Shown: in pieces, positions 51,258 to 58,817 of the stretch | Layout of the letters: each line of letters begins with the position of its first letter | Position numbering within the stretch: the stretch's first letter is position 1 | Origin: Hyphomicrobium sp. MC1 | GTDB taxonomy: Bacteria; Pseudomonadota; Alphaproteobacteria; Rhizobiales; Hyphomicrobiaceae | NCBI RefSeq assembly: GCF_000253295.1 | Contig: NC_015717.1 | Coordinates: 2,108,001-2,172,000, forward strand | Direction: 5' to 3' | DNA length: 64,000 nt | Program-made: the position numbers and the translations under genes | Notes under the pieces: generated by a model | What the model was told of the DNA's origin: nothing | Databases searched by the model: none | The model's input: the letters and a program-made list of their open reading frames with translations, nothing else

Positions 51258-52379
51258 TTAATGGACAGGCCGGGGTGGCGTTTGTCCGATACGTCGGCCG
51301 TTGCGGTCGATGACAATCACGTCGAGCGTAATGCCGGTGCCAAACAATCCCTTGGCGGCGGTATTCCAAGCCATATCCGCAATGCGGTCTCCAAGCGAGA
51401 TCCCCGAGTTAATCGCGTGATCGACGACGAGTTGTGCAGTGTTCGCGGTTTGCGAAAGTTCGATAATCTCGGGCGGAGCTCCCGCCTGTTCCAATTGCTC
51501 GGCGAGCCAACGCCGGTCAACTTCTCCTCTTTTGGAATGAAGGTCGAGCAGGCCTTGACCAAGTTTGCACATCTTGGCGACGCCCCCGGCAATGGTGACG
51601 CGTGCCACCGGCTGCCGGCGGAGATATTTGAGCATTCCCCCCACAAAATCGCCCATCTCGATAAGGGCTTCGTCCGGCAAACCGAAGAGTTTTTGCGCCG
51701 CCACCTCGGATGTGTTTCCAGTGCTTCCTACGATGTGGCTTATGCCCATGGCTCTCGCGACATCGATACCTCGGTAAATCGAGTGGATCCAGGCGGAACA
51801 CGAAAATGGTACCACGATCCCCGTCGTGCCAAGAATCGAAAGGCCGCCGACAATGCCAAGTCGCGGGTTGAGCGTTCTTTGCGCAAGTTTTTGACCATCA
51901 GAGACCGAGATCTCCACTTCGATATCCCGCGATCCTCCATGAAGCTCTGCGACTGCGTTCACTCCCTGCGCAATCATTTTTCGAGGAACGGGATTGATCG
52001 CGGGTTGACCAGGCGGAATTGGCAGACCCGGTTTAGTAACGATGCCCACGCCAGGTCCCGCACGAAAGACGATGCCGTTTCCTGTCGCCGTCAAGCGAAC
52101 AGTGGCCTTGACCATGGCGCCGTGCGTGACATCAGGATCATCTCCCGCATCTTTGATGATGCCAGCAGTAGCGCTATCGGCATCTCGCCCCTGCATGGCG
52201 ACCGCAAAGGACGGGCGGGCTCCGCTCGGCAGCTCGATTTCGACCGCGGCAGGAAACGATCCTGTCAGCAGAGCTTCGTAAGCGGCTTGCGTCGCTGCCG
52301 TCGCGCAAGCTCCTGTCGTCCAGCCTCGGCGCAGCGCCGAAGGCGGTGTCAGATCATCGCCGCCCAAAGCATCAGCCAC
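51258..52379 (-). CDS. cbiD: Cobalt-precorrin-5B C1-methyltransferase
   Basis: A 373-residue enzyme methylating C1 of the corrin ring. Family features are RRGWTTGACATAATQAA (residues 18-34), GGLSILGTTGIVVPFS and VGSTGNTSEVAA, then the segment FVGGMLKYLRR. CbiD is typical of the early-cobalt route, and it is also used in some organisms of the late-cobalt route instead of CobF. It is head to head with cobA; their starts are only about 30 bp apart, so the promoters overlap. It converges on the cobW-like gene. Confidence 0.94.
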   Translation of the reverse strand: MADALGGDDLTPPSALRRGWTTGACATAATQAAYEALLTGSFPAAVEIELPSGARPSFAVAMQGRDADSATAGIIKDAGDDPDVTHGAMVKATVRLTATGNGIVFRAGPGVGIVTKPGLPIPPGQPAINPVPRKMIAQGVNAVAELHGGSRDIEVEISVSDGQKLAQRTLNPRLGIVGGLSILGTTGIVVPFSCSAWIHSIYRGIDVARAMGISHIVGSTGNTSEVAAQKLFGLPDEALIEMGDFVGGMLKYLRRQPVARVTIAGGVAKMCKLGQGLLDLHSKRGEVDRRWLAEQLEQAGAPPEIIELSQTANTAQLVVDHAINSGISLGDRIADMAWNTAAKGLFGTGITLDVIVIDRNGRRIGQTPPRPVH

Positions 52380-52410
52380 TTTGCCCTCCCTAAAAAAAGA
52401 TCCAAAAAAA

Positions 52411-53223
52411 ATGAGCTATATCGATATGAGTACACTCCCGTCTTCCTTTCCTCCATTTCCTGAAATTTCTCCAGGAGAAGTTTGGCTGGTGGGCGCTGGC
52501 CCCGGTGACCCTTCCCATCTTACCCTCCTCGCTCTGCATGCATTACAGAGAGCAAATTACGTTCTTTATGATGCGTTGGTCGACGCGCGCATACTTGATA
52601 TCGTCAACCGCGGGGCCATCGTACGCTTTGTAGGTAAGCGCGGTGGAAAGCCGTCGCAGCGGCAGCAAGATATCAATAGCTCTCTCATTGCTCTCGCCCG
52701 TGCCGGACATCGTGTCGTGCGTCTTAAGGGTGGCGATCCATTTGTTTTCGGCCGCGGGGCTGAAGAAGTTGCAGCACTCTCAGAAGCCGGCATACCTTAT
52801 CGGGTTGTACCGGGCATCACCTCTGGACTTGCGGCGGCGTCGCTTGCGGGTATCCCAGCGACGACACGTGACACCAATCACGCCATCATTCTTGCTACAG
52901 GCCACTTAGCCGTAGATGATTGGAGTCTGGATCATTGGGCGGCGCTCGCGCGGACCGGACAACCCGTTATCTTTTATATGGCGATTGCCAATCTGCCCGA
53001 AATCACCGCTGCCTTCGAGCGCGGCGGCCTAAGCAGCGATACACCCGTAGCGATTGTGCAATCGGCAAGCACACCGGCGGAGCGCGTCGTCGAGACGACC
53101 CTCAACGGTGCGGTTGAAGCAGTCAAGGGCGCAGGCATAGAGCCGCCGGCAATCGTCATCATCGGGAAGATCGTTGCGTTGCGCAGCAGCCTTCGGTCCC
53201 TGGCGCTGGCGGACGTACGGTGA
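52411..53223 (+). CDS. cobA: Uroporphyrinogen-III C-methyltransferase
   Basis: A 270-residue SUMT, the enzyme that commits uroporphyrinogen III to precorrin-2. It has VWLVGAGPGDPSHLTL at the start, YDALVD, RLKGGDPFVFGRGAEE and VVPGITSGLAAASLAGIP, all diagnostic of the family. The ATG at 52411 fits; upstream TTG at 52381 and a later ATG at 52426 are alternatives. It is a stand-alone CobA without CysG domains. Its product supplies CbiD. Confidence 0.94.
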   Translation: MSYIDMSTLPSSFPPFPEISPGEVWLVGAGPGDPSHLTLLALHALQRANYVLYDALVDARILDIVNRGAIVRFVGKRGGKPSQRQQDINSSLIALARAGHRVVRLKGGDPFVFGRGAEEVAALSEAGIPYRVVPGITSGLAAASLAGIPATTRDTNHAIILATGHLAVDDWSLDHWAALARTGQPVIFYMAIANLPEITAAFERGGLSSDTPVAIVQSASTPAERVVETTLNGAVEAVKGAGIEPPAIVIIGKIVALRSSLRSLALADVR

Positions 53224-53328
53224 TGCCGCAAATGGGGTTTTGTCTTCCGCCTGCGAGCCGTACATCCCGATTGGAAGGCATTCATGAGAAGATGCCCACG
53301 TCATTTGCCTCGGTAACGGAGAGACGGC

Positions 53329-53985
53329 ATGACGGCAGTCAAAACCGCTCATAGCGGTCGTTTCGATACAAGCTTCCGCGAAGAATTCGAGGAACTCGTC
53401 TTGTGGCGGCGCGATGTACGCCGATTTCGACGTAACCCCGTTCCGCAGGATTTGGTTCGGTCGCTACTGAACCTCGCTAGCCATGCTCCGTCTGTCGGTC
53501 ATAGCCAACCCTGGCGCTTTGTCTTCCTCGAAAGCGAAGCCGCGCGCGAAACTATTCGTTCTTCTTTTGCTCGAGCAAACAAATCCGCGCTCGAGGGTTA
53601 CGTTGGCCAAACTCGTGAGCGATACGCCAGATTGAAGCTCGCCGGCATCGATGCTGCCCCTATTCAGCTCGCTGTATTCGCCGACGAGTCGACGGACGCG
53701 GGATCTGGCCTAGGACGCCAAACAATGCCTGAAGCGTTGCGCTACTCCGTTGTGGGGGCTCTACAGATCTTCTGGCTTGCGGCACGCGCACACGGTCTTG
53801 GCGTCGGCTGGGTGTCCATCCTTGAACCTGAAATTATTAAATGCGCCCTCGGAGTTCCCAACGGCTGGACGTTTATTGCGCATCTTTGTGTCGGTTGGCC
53901 TGAGGAAGAGCATACAGATCCCGAACTTGTACGACACGGCTGGCAACCTCGCCTCGGTGAAGATGAAATTTTTTTTCGTCGGTGA
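53329..53985 (+). CDS. bluB: 5,6-dimethylbenzimidazole synthase
   Basis: A 218-residue nitroreductase-fold enzyme that breaks reduced FMN with oxygen to make the lower ligand base. Features are WRRDVRRFRRNPV (catalytic Asp), HAPSVGHSQPWRFVF for flavin binding and GWVSILEP with the conserved Ser. The product goes to CobT. It lies 105 bp after cobA. Its need for FMN agrees with the RibA-like gene in the same island. Confidence 0.95.
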   Translation: MTAVKTAHSGRFDTSFREEFEELVLWRRDVRRFRRNPVPQDLVRSLLNLASHAPSVGHSQPWRFVFLESEAARETIRSSFARANKSALEGYVGQTRERYARLKLAGIDAAPIQLAVFADESTDAGSGLGRQTMPEALRYSVVGALQIFWLAARAHGLGVGWVSILEPEIIKCALGVPNGWTFIAHLCVGWPEEEHTDPELVRHGWQPRLGEDEIFFRR

Positions 53986-54005
53986 GCGTTCCGACACCTT
54001 TTCAC

Positions 54006-54353
54006 TCACGCGGCATTCATTGGCGCTTCCACGCTAAGAGAATCTTTTCGCTGCTTTAAAAGTTCTGCCCTGTTTTTCGCAGCAATGATGGCCTGTGTGG
54101 CTTCCACACCAGCCTCGACTATCGCTGCATCATAGTAGGACCTGTAACGGTCCATCGCGTTCACACCCAACGCCTCGGCTATAACGAAGCGTTGAATGAG
54201 AAGATTGCTATGGCCCAGCGCAATACTATGGCGGAGCAGCGCTTCCGCCGCCGCAATGTCCGCTGTCGCGCGAAACTTAGCTTTCGCGTCCTTGGTCGCC
54301 TTGCGTGTCAGGCGCCAAGCATGAAGGGAGGATGAGGTAATCGTCTCTGTCAT
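54006..54353 (-). CDS. Operator-linked small protein of unknown function
   Basis: A 115-residue, mainly helical protein that I do not recognise. It has the helix-rich segment AKAKFRATADIAAAEALLRH and IIAAKNRAELLKQR near the end, without Cys or membrane segments. It is transcribed alone, convergent with bluB and downstream of dyad 7, whose end is 24 bp from its start, with a promoter TTCACA-17-TACAAG. So it is controlled like the rest of the island and should have a role in it. Confidence 0.65.
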   Translation of the reverse strand: MTETITSSSLHAWRLTRKATKDAKAKFRATADIAAAEALLRHSIALGHSNLLIQRFVIAEALGVNAMDRYRSYYDAAIVEAGVEATQAIIAAKNRAELLKQRKDSLSVEAPMNAA

Positions 54354-54376
54354 TCCACTTTCTCATCAAATCGGCA

Positions 54377-54394
54377 CGATACAGACTTGTATCG
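54377..54394. promoter_or_regulatory. Operator-like dyad 7 (promoter of the 115-residue protein)
   Basis: CGATACAGACTTGTATCG, perfect 6-bp arms. On the minus strand TTCACA (54414-54409), 17 bp and TACAAG (54391-54386) form a promoter whose -10 lies inside the dyad. Confidence 0.8.
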
Positions 54395-54444
54395 ACTGAC
54401 GATGACCATGTGAAGAGCGGAGACATGCAGTGCAATAAAAGAAT

Positions 54445-55911
54445 TCAGGCTATACGCTGGTCGGCGATCGCTAGCAGGCGCTCGATGTCGATCGATTTCG
54501 CTAACATATCCGCTAGCTCGTCGAGCGAAGCTTCAATTTTGGAAAGATGTTCGACACCATCGGAAGCGGCGCCCCATTCGGCTAACCACGCCTGCCGTTG
54601 TCGAGCCCCGTTAAAGATGCCGTGCACGTAGCATCCTGCTACCAATCCGTCGGGCGTTACCGCGCCATCGAAGTCGCCATCGAGGAAGCGCAGCAACGGC
54701 GCCGTCCCTGGATCTCGCTCGGTCTGTCCGCAATGAATCTCGTACCCAGAAAAGGGCATGCCATCCCGGACACGTACCCCCTCGACTGGCACAACTTTCT
54801 TGTCATCTCGCAAAACGGTATCGACTGGAAGATAGCCTAGACCCGCGACGGAATCGGGGCGACCCTCAATACCTTCCAAATCCGCGATGCTGCGCCCAAG
54901 CATTTGATAGCCAGCGCACAGGCCGAAAACCCGCTTACCGCGACGCACGTGTCCAGCAAGATCGATATCCCATCCTTGCTCGCGCAGGAAATGCAGGTCC
55001 GCAATGGTCGACTTGCTACCAGGCAGGATGACAACATCCGCCTTCGACGGCAGAGGTTTGCCGGGCGGAACTAAGACGAGGCACACCGAAGCCTCGGCGG
55101 CAAGGGCATCAAGATCATCAAAGTTAGCAATACGAGGGAGTATAGGAACTGCGATAGTGAGTTGCGTTGGTCGCGCACTTTGAACATCAAACGCGATAGC
55201 GTCTTCTGCGGGTAGACGCCGCGCGGCGCTGATCCACGGCACAATTCCCAAGCCCTCCCAGCCGGTTTGGCGCTCGATCAGACGATAGCCCTCATCAAAG
55301 ATAGCGATATCCCCGCGAAAACGGTTGATGATGAACCCTCGGATCATGCGGGCATCTGCTTCCTCAAGCACGGCCTTGGTCCCTGCAAGCGACGCAATAA
55401 CTCCTCCTCTGTCGATGTCACCGATCAATACGACAGGAACGTTTGCGACACGGGCAAATCCCATGTTGGCCACGTCGCCCGCTCGCAGGTTGACTTCGGC
55501 AGGGCTCCCGGCTCCTTCGACAATCACGATATCGGCCTCAGCCCGCAGTCGTTCAAAAGATTCGATGATGCTGGGCAAGAACGATACTCGTCCGTTTCGA
55601 AAACTTCGCGAATCGAGCACCCCTTCGACCTTGCCACGAACAATGATTTGGCTGGTTTTATCGGATTGCGGTTTGAGCAATACGGGATTCATGTCAACTG
55701 TCGGAAGTATCCGACAGGCCTGCGCCTGCACAGCCTGAGCTCGGCCTATCTCACCGCCACTCAAAGTCGCGGCAGCGTTATTCGACATATTCTGCGGCTT
55801 GAACGGGCGTACTCGCAATCCTCGATTGGTTAGTAGCCGACAAAGGCCGGCGGTCAAAACTGACTTCCCGACGTCGGAGCCAGTTCCCTGAAGCATGATC
55901 GCCGCAGTCAT
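54445..55911 (-). CDS. cobQ: Cobyric acid synthase
   Basis: A 488-residue glutamine-dependent amidase for the corrin side chains b, d, e and g. The N-terminal dethiobiotin-synthetase-like domain starts MLQGTGSDVGKSVLTAGLCR and has VIVEGAGSPAEVNL. The C-terminal class I amidotransferase domain holds VFGLCAGYQMLG (nucleophile Cys) and GCYVHGIF (His). Its ATG overlaps the stop of the propeller-like gene upstream by four bases (ATGA), so the two are translationally coupled. Confidence 0.95.
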   Translation of the reverse strand: MTAAIMLQGTGSDVGKSVLTAGLCRLLTNRGLRVRPFKPQNMSNNAAATLSGGEIGRAQAVQAQACRILPTVDMNPVLLKPQSDKTSQIIVRGKVEGVLDSRSFRNGRVSFLPSIIESFERLRAEADIVIVEGAGSPAEVNLRAGDVANMGFARVANVPVVLIGDIDRGGVIASLAGTKAVLEEADARMIRGFIINRFRGDIAIFDEGYRLIERQTGWEGLGIVPWISAARRLPAEDAIAFDVQSARPTQLTIAVPILPRIANFDDLDALAAEASVCLVLVPPGKPLPSKADVVILPGSKSTIADLHFLREQGWDIDLAGHVRRGKRVFGLCAGYQMLGRSIADLEGIEGRPDSVAGLGYLPVDTVLRDDKKVVPVEGVRVRDGMPFSGYEIHCGQTERDPGTAPLLRFLDGDFDGAVTPDGLVAGCYVHGIFNGARQRQAWLAEWGAASDGVEHLSKIEASLDELADMLAKSIDIERLLAIADQRIA

Positions 55912-57044
55912 TCTGCGCCACTCTCTGGCCAGACTACAAATTCGTGAAGATCATATGCAGTCACTGCGAGACGCCCATTCCGGAAGCATAACGCAGAACC
56001 GAGCGCAGGACCGATTGATTGGTGTCCCGCGATACCAATTCTTCCGTCGTCAGAAAGCCGGCCTGTCCAGAGAACACCTTCGCCGGTGGAGGAGAAAAAC
56101 CACAAATCGCTGCCCTCGCGAGATGCAAACACGACATCGAAATTGAAAACCTGAGGCGCAAACGAGTGGAGACAAAGGTTTGCCCGGTCTCGCATCTCGA
56201 TATTCCATGTCTCAGGATCGACTTGATAGCTCCAGAGATTGAAATCGTCGGGTCCGACGGAGCAGTTTGCGACCAGCAAAAAGCTGTTTTGGATCGCAAG
56301 ACTATTTATTCCACGCGACGCTTTGGGGTTGTAGAGCTTAGTGGAAAGAATCGCGCCGTCGGGAACGCGTAGAACCGTAAGATTGCCATCTTCGGAACCA
56401 GCAATCACAACGCCTTCGTTCTGAAAAACGGAATGAGCAGATATTCCCCGGACGTTAAAAAGTTGCCATGGATTGACCGGCGCTTTTGAACGAATGTCCG
56501 TCGTTCTTATGTGCCTCCAATCGGCTATGTGCTGTCCCCGCTCCCAAATCGATATAAAACCGTTGGCGTGTCCGACGACGAGGAAAGCAGAGCTGCCGAG
56601 CAAAAGTAGCGTTCCGCTGTTAGCGGCTCCCAGCTCAGAATCATAAGCAAGAGTGTTCGCTGCCTGAAGGTCGGTCCATTTACCCGACTCCGACGTCCAC
56701 ACGATCATAGTCGCGAAACCACCCGACGAGACGAAAGCTGCGGGCTCGTTCTCAAGCGGAACAATCATTTGAATGCCGTCAAGCGCGGGATCGGCGATCA
56801 TTCGTGCGACAACCGGTTTTTGAGACGACGAATCGGCGAAAGCAAAAAGTCCGAGCGATCCATCCCAGCGGCCAATGGCGTAATGGCAATCGTCGAGGAA
56901 AGACGCTTTCTGCGCCATGGTGTAGGTCGTGCGCGCTGCCCGGAGGAGCGGGGTGGCCGCTCGTTTGGATACGTCTCGCCCCATCGGCACTACAGTCTGT
57001 GTTGAGTAGCCCGACACGTCTGTGCTCCGTTTTGCAACGGACAT
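55908..57044 (-). CDS. Propeller-like protein coupled to cobQ (unknown)
   Basis: A 378-residue protein that I cannot name. It has repeated WD-like blades such as AIGRWDGSLGLFAFAD, VVGHANGFISIWERG, IAGSEDGNLTVLRVPDG and SREGSDLWFFSSTGEGVLW, suggesting a six- to seven-bladed beta-propeller. There is no signal peptide, so it is cytoplasmic. It starts at 57044 and ends in a four-base overlap with cobQ, which implies coupled production with cobyric acid synthase. Possible roles are a corrinoid-binding scaffold or a regulator. WD-like proteins are not a known part of cobalamin synthesis. Confidence 0.7.
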   Translation of the reverse strand: MSVAKRSTDVSGYSTQTVVPMGRDVSKRAATPLLRAARTTYTMAQKASFLDDCHYAIGRWDGSLGLFAFADSSSQKPVVARMIADPALDGIQMIVPLENEPAAFVSSGGFATMIVWTSESGKWTDLQAANTLAYDSELGAANSGTLLLLGSSAFLVVGHANGFISIWERGQHIADWRHIRTTDIRSKAPVNPWQLFNVRGISAHSVFQNEGVVIAGSEDGNLTVLRVPDGAILSTKLYNPKASRGINSLAIQNSFLLVANCSVGPDDFNLWSYQVDPETWNIEMRDRANLCLHSFAPQVFNFDVVFASREGSDLWFFSSTGEGVLWTGRLSDDGRIGIAGHQSIGPALGSALCFRNGRLAVTAYDLHEFVVWPESGAE

Positions 57045-57314
57045 AATGGCTGATTCCGCCCCTATAGAATTTGGCGATCATCGCGAAAGAGACAGAGTGT
57101 TACCTCTGTGCCGCGTATAACCGTGGGGCGAAGAGAATAAACCCATGTCGAACGCTACGCAGGCGTTCAATAGCCATTGGGACGTCACGCAGCGGCTAGC
57201 CAGGAACCGAGAATGTTCGGGCTGCTAGCTAGGCAGCTGCTTTCGGTCTTGATGAAGACACCCGAGCCTACGGCTCCCGCAGGACGGTAACTATGGTCCT
57301 GCATTCCGACTACG

Positions 57315-57524
57315 TCAGTGGCAAGGAAATCCCAGCAGATGGCGGGCGTCATGAACAAATTCATGAACGGACATGCCATTGAAAATGGCCGTTGCCCCTT
57401 CTTCTACGCCAACAAAATACATACCCAGCAAGAAAAGTAGCCCTGCGAATACTGCCCAGGGGAGAATTTCACGAAGCGGAATAGGAATTAAGGTGGAGCT
57501 TCCGGCGAATGCGGAATGTGCCAT
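57315..57524 (-). CDS. cbtB: CbtB cobalt transporter subunit
   Basis: A 69-residue membrane protein of the CbtB family with one membrane segment (EILPWAVFAGLLFLLGMYFV) and a C-terminal metal motif HEFVHDARHLLGFPCH. The ATG at 57524 is preceded by AGGAGG. CbtB works with CbtA, a multi-span membrane protein normally encoded next to it. No cbtA is found in the 270 bp downstream or elsewhere in the window. A dyad lies 46 bp upstream. Confidence 0.85.
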   Translation of the reverse strand: MAHSAFAGSSTLIPIPLREILPWAVFAGLLFLLGMYFVGVEEGATAIFNGMSVHEFVHDARHLLGFPCH

Positions 57525-57569
57525 CACAGCCTCCTGAGGAAAATTAGCAAGCCCGTCTCTTTTGCACTT

Positions 57570-57587
57570 CGATACAGGTCTGTACCT
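57570..57587. promoter_or_regulatory. Operator-like dyad 8 (cbtB and tetR-2 divergent region)
   Basis: CGATACAGGTCTGTACCT: left arm and centre perfect, right arm with two mismatches. It lies between cbtB and the second tetR gene. Confidence 0.75.
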
Positions 57588-57937
57588 TGATGACGCGGGG
57601 CGGCTTTTTTGTCAATGCTCTGCGACCAACTCTATCAGATACGCGAACAAATCGGCCGGATATTGTTGCGCAAGCTACGCGGTCCTTCGGCCACCAAGCC
57701 ATCTCGGTGCAAAATCCCTTGCGACATCAGATGCTTCGCCATGCCGCGTTGCACAAAATGACGGTGGCGGCAATATCAATACGGATGGGTATCGCCAGCG
57801 GAAAATTTGAACTTTCAAGCCATGCGGCCAAGGAAGTGCCGCGGGCAACTCGCACAGTGCGCGCCTCCTCTCGCCCACAGCATGCCAGCTCACCTGCAAG
57901 AACCTTACTGCTGAACTCACACGAACATCCCAAGTCC

Positions 57938-58534
57938 ATGACCGATGAGTTTCCCACAGAGCATTCAACTGCGCGCGAACGAATACTCGACGCAGCTTAC
58001 GAGCTTTTTGCTGCGCACGGAGTTGAAGCCGTCGGTGTGGACGCGATCGTAGCGCGATCCGGTACAGGCAAGATGACGCTGTACCGGCATTTTAAGTCTA
58101 AAGAGGCACTCATACTCGCCTTTCTAAAGAGACGGCGCGAGATGTGGACGCGAGACTGGCTACTGGCGCGCATCAGTAAGGACACAGACACGCCAAGTGA
58201 TGGCCTGCTTGCATTTTTTGAGGTGTACCAGGAATGGTTCCTCGAACCAGACTTCGATGGATGTCCGTTCGTTAATACGCTCGTTGAAGCTCGCAATTCA
58301 GATAGCGTCAGGCATGCGGCCGCCGAGTACCTTTCTGAAATTCGATCTGCCATTGAGACGCGTGCCCGCTGCGCCGGTCTGGTTGACGTTGAGCGTCTTG
58401 CGCGCGCTTGGAACACGCTTTTGATGGGAGCTATCTTATCGCGCCTGAGTGGACAGCTTGATGCCGCGCGTGAAGCGCAGGCGACGGCACGAACACTTCT
58501 TGCAAGCTGGCCAAGAATGCCAACACGAATTTAG
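57938..58534 (+). CDS. TetR-family repressor (second paralogue)
   Basis: A 198-residue repressor with ARERILDAAYELFAAHGVEA, then IVARSGTGKMTLYRHFKSKE, almost the same helix-turn-helix as the protein at 42574-43182, and a similar ligand domain (CPFVNTLVEAR where the first has CSFINSLLECR). I use the ATG at 57938, which gives the same N-terminus as the paralogue; an open frame continues upstream to a TTG at 57587 for 117 codons without similarity. With 350 bp between dyad 8 and this start, the transcript has a long leader or its own promoter. Both repressors probably share operators and may sense different signals. Confidence 0.9.
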   Translation: MTDEFPTEHSTARERILDAAYELFAAHGVEAVGVDAIVARSGTGKMTLYRHFKSKEALILAFLKRRREMWTRDWLLARISKDTDTPSDGLLAFFEVYQEWFLEPDFDGCPFVNTLVEARNSDSVRHAAAEYLSEIRSAIETRARCAGLVDVERLARAWNTLLMGAILSRLSGQLDAAREAQATARTLLASWPRMPTRI

Positions 58535-58737
58535 CATCTCGCTTCTGAACATAGAGTCCATTGTGCCGAGTTGGGGCCTGCAAAATCCGGCGGCACCCCC
58601 CTGCAATACACCGACGTCACGAGTTCGCGGCGGCATTCCGCCTCTCGCCCAAGCACGGAACAAGTAGATTGGCCAGCTTATCGGCGAACAGTGTGCAAAC
58701 TCCACGGTTCGGGATTGGTGCGCCGTATTCGAGAGCA
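58535..58737. other. Gap between tetR-2 and the insertion sequence
   Basis: Short stretch with no gene or hairpin that I can support. Confidence 0.3.
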
Positions 58738-58771
58738 GATGACCGCTTTCTCGGGAGGCTGTGTGAGAACG
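58738..58771. repeat. Left terminal inverted repeat of the IS1182-family element
   Basis: Begins GATGACCGC and ends with GTGTGAGAACG. It pairs with the repeat at 60314-60347 in inverted orientation. Confidence 0.75.
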
Positions 58772-58817
58772 AAGATGCGGCCCCCCGCTGGCCCGGCCGC
58801 GGCCTGCGGGCAGAGCC

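Noticed and set aside
57100..57310. Possible cobalamin riboswitch between the propeller gene and cbtB (AGCCAGGAACC on plus strand and GCCACTG on minus strand)
   Set aside because: The two hints are on opposite strands, the GCCCCCGCAACTG-type core is absent on either strand, and the order of elements does not fit the riboswitch.
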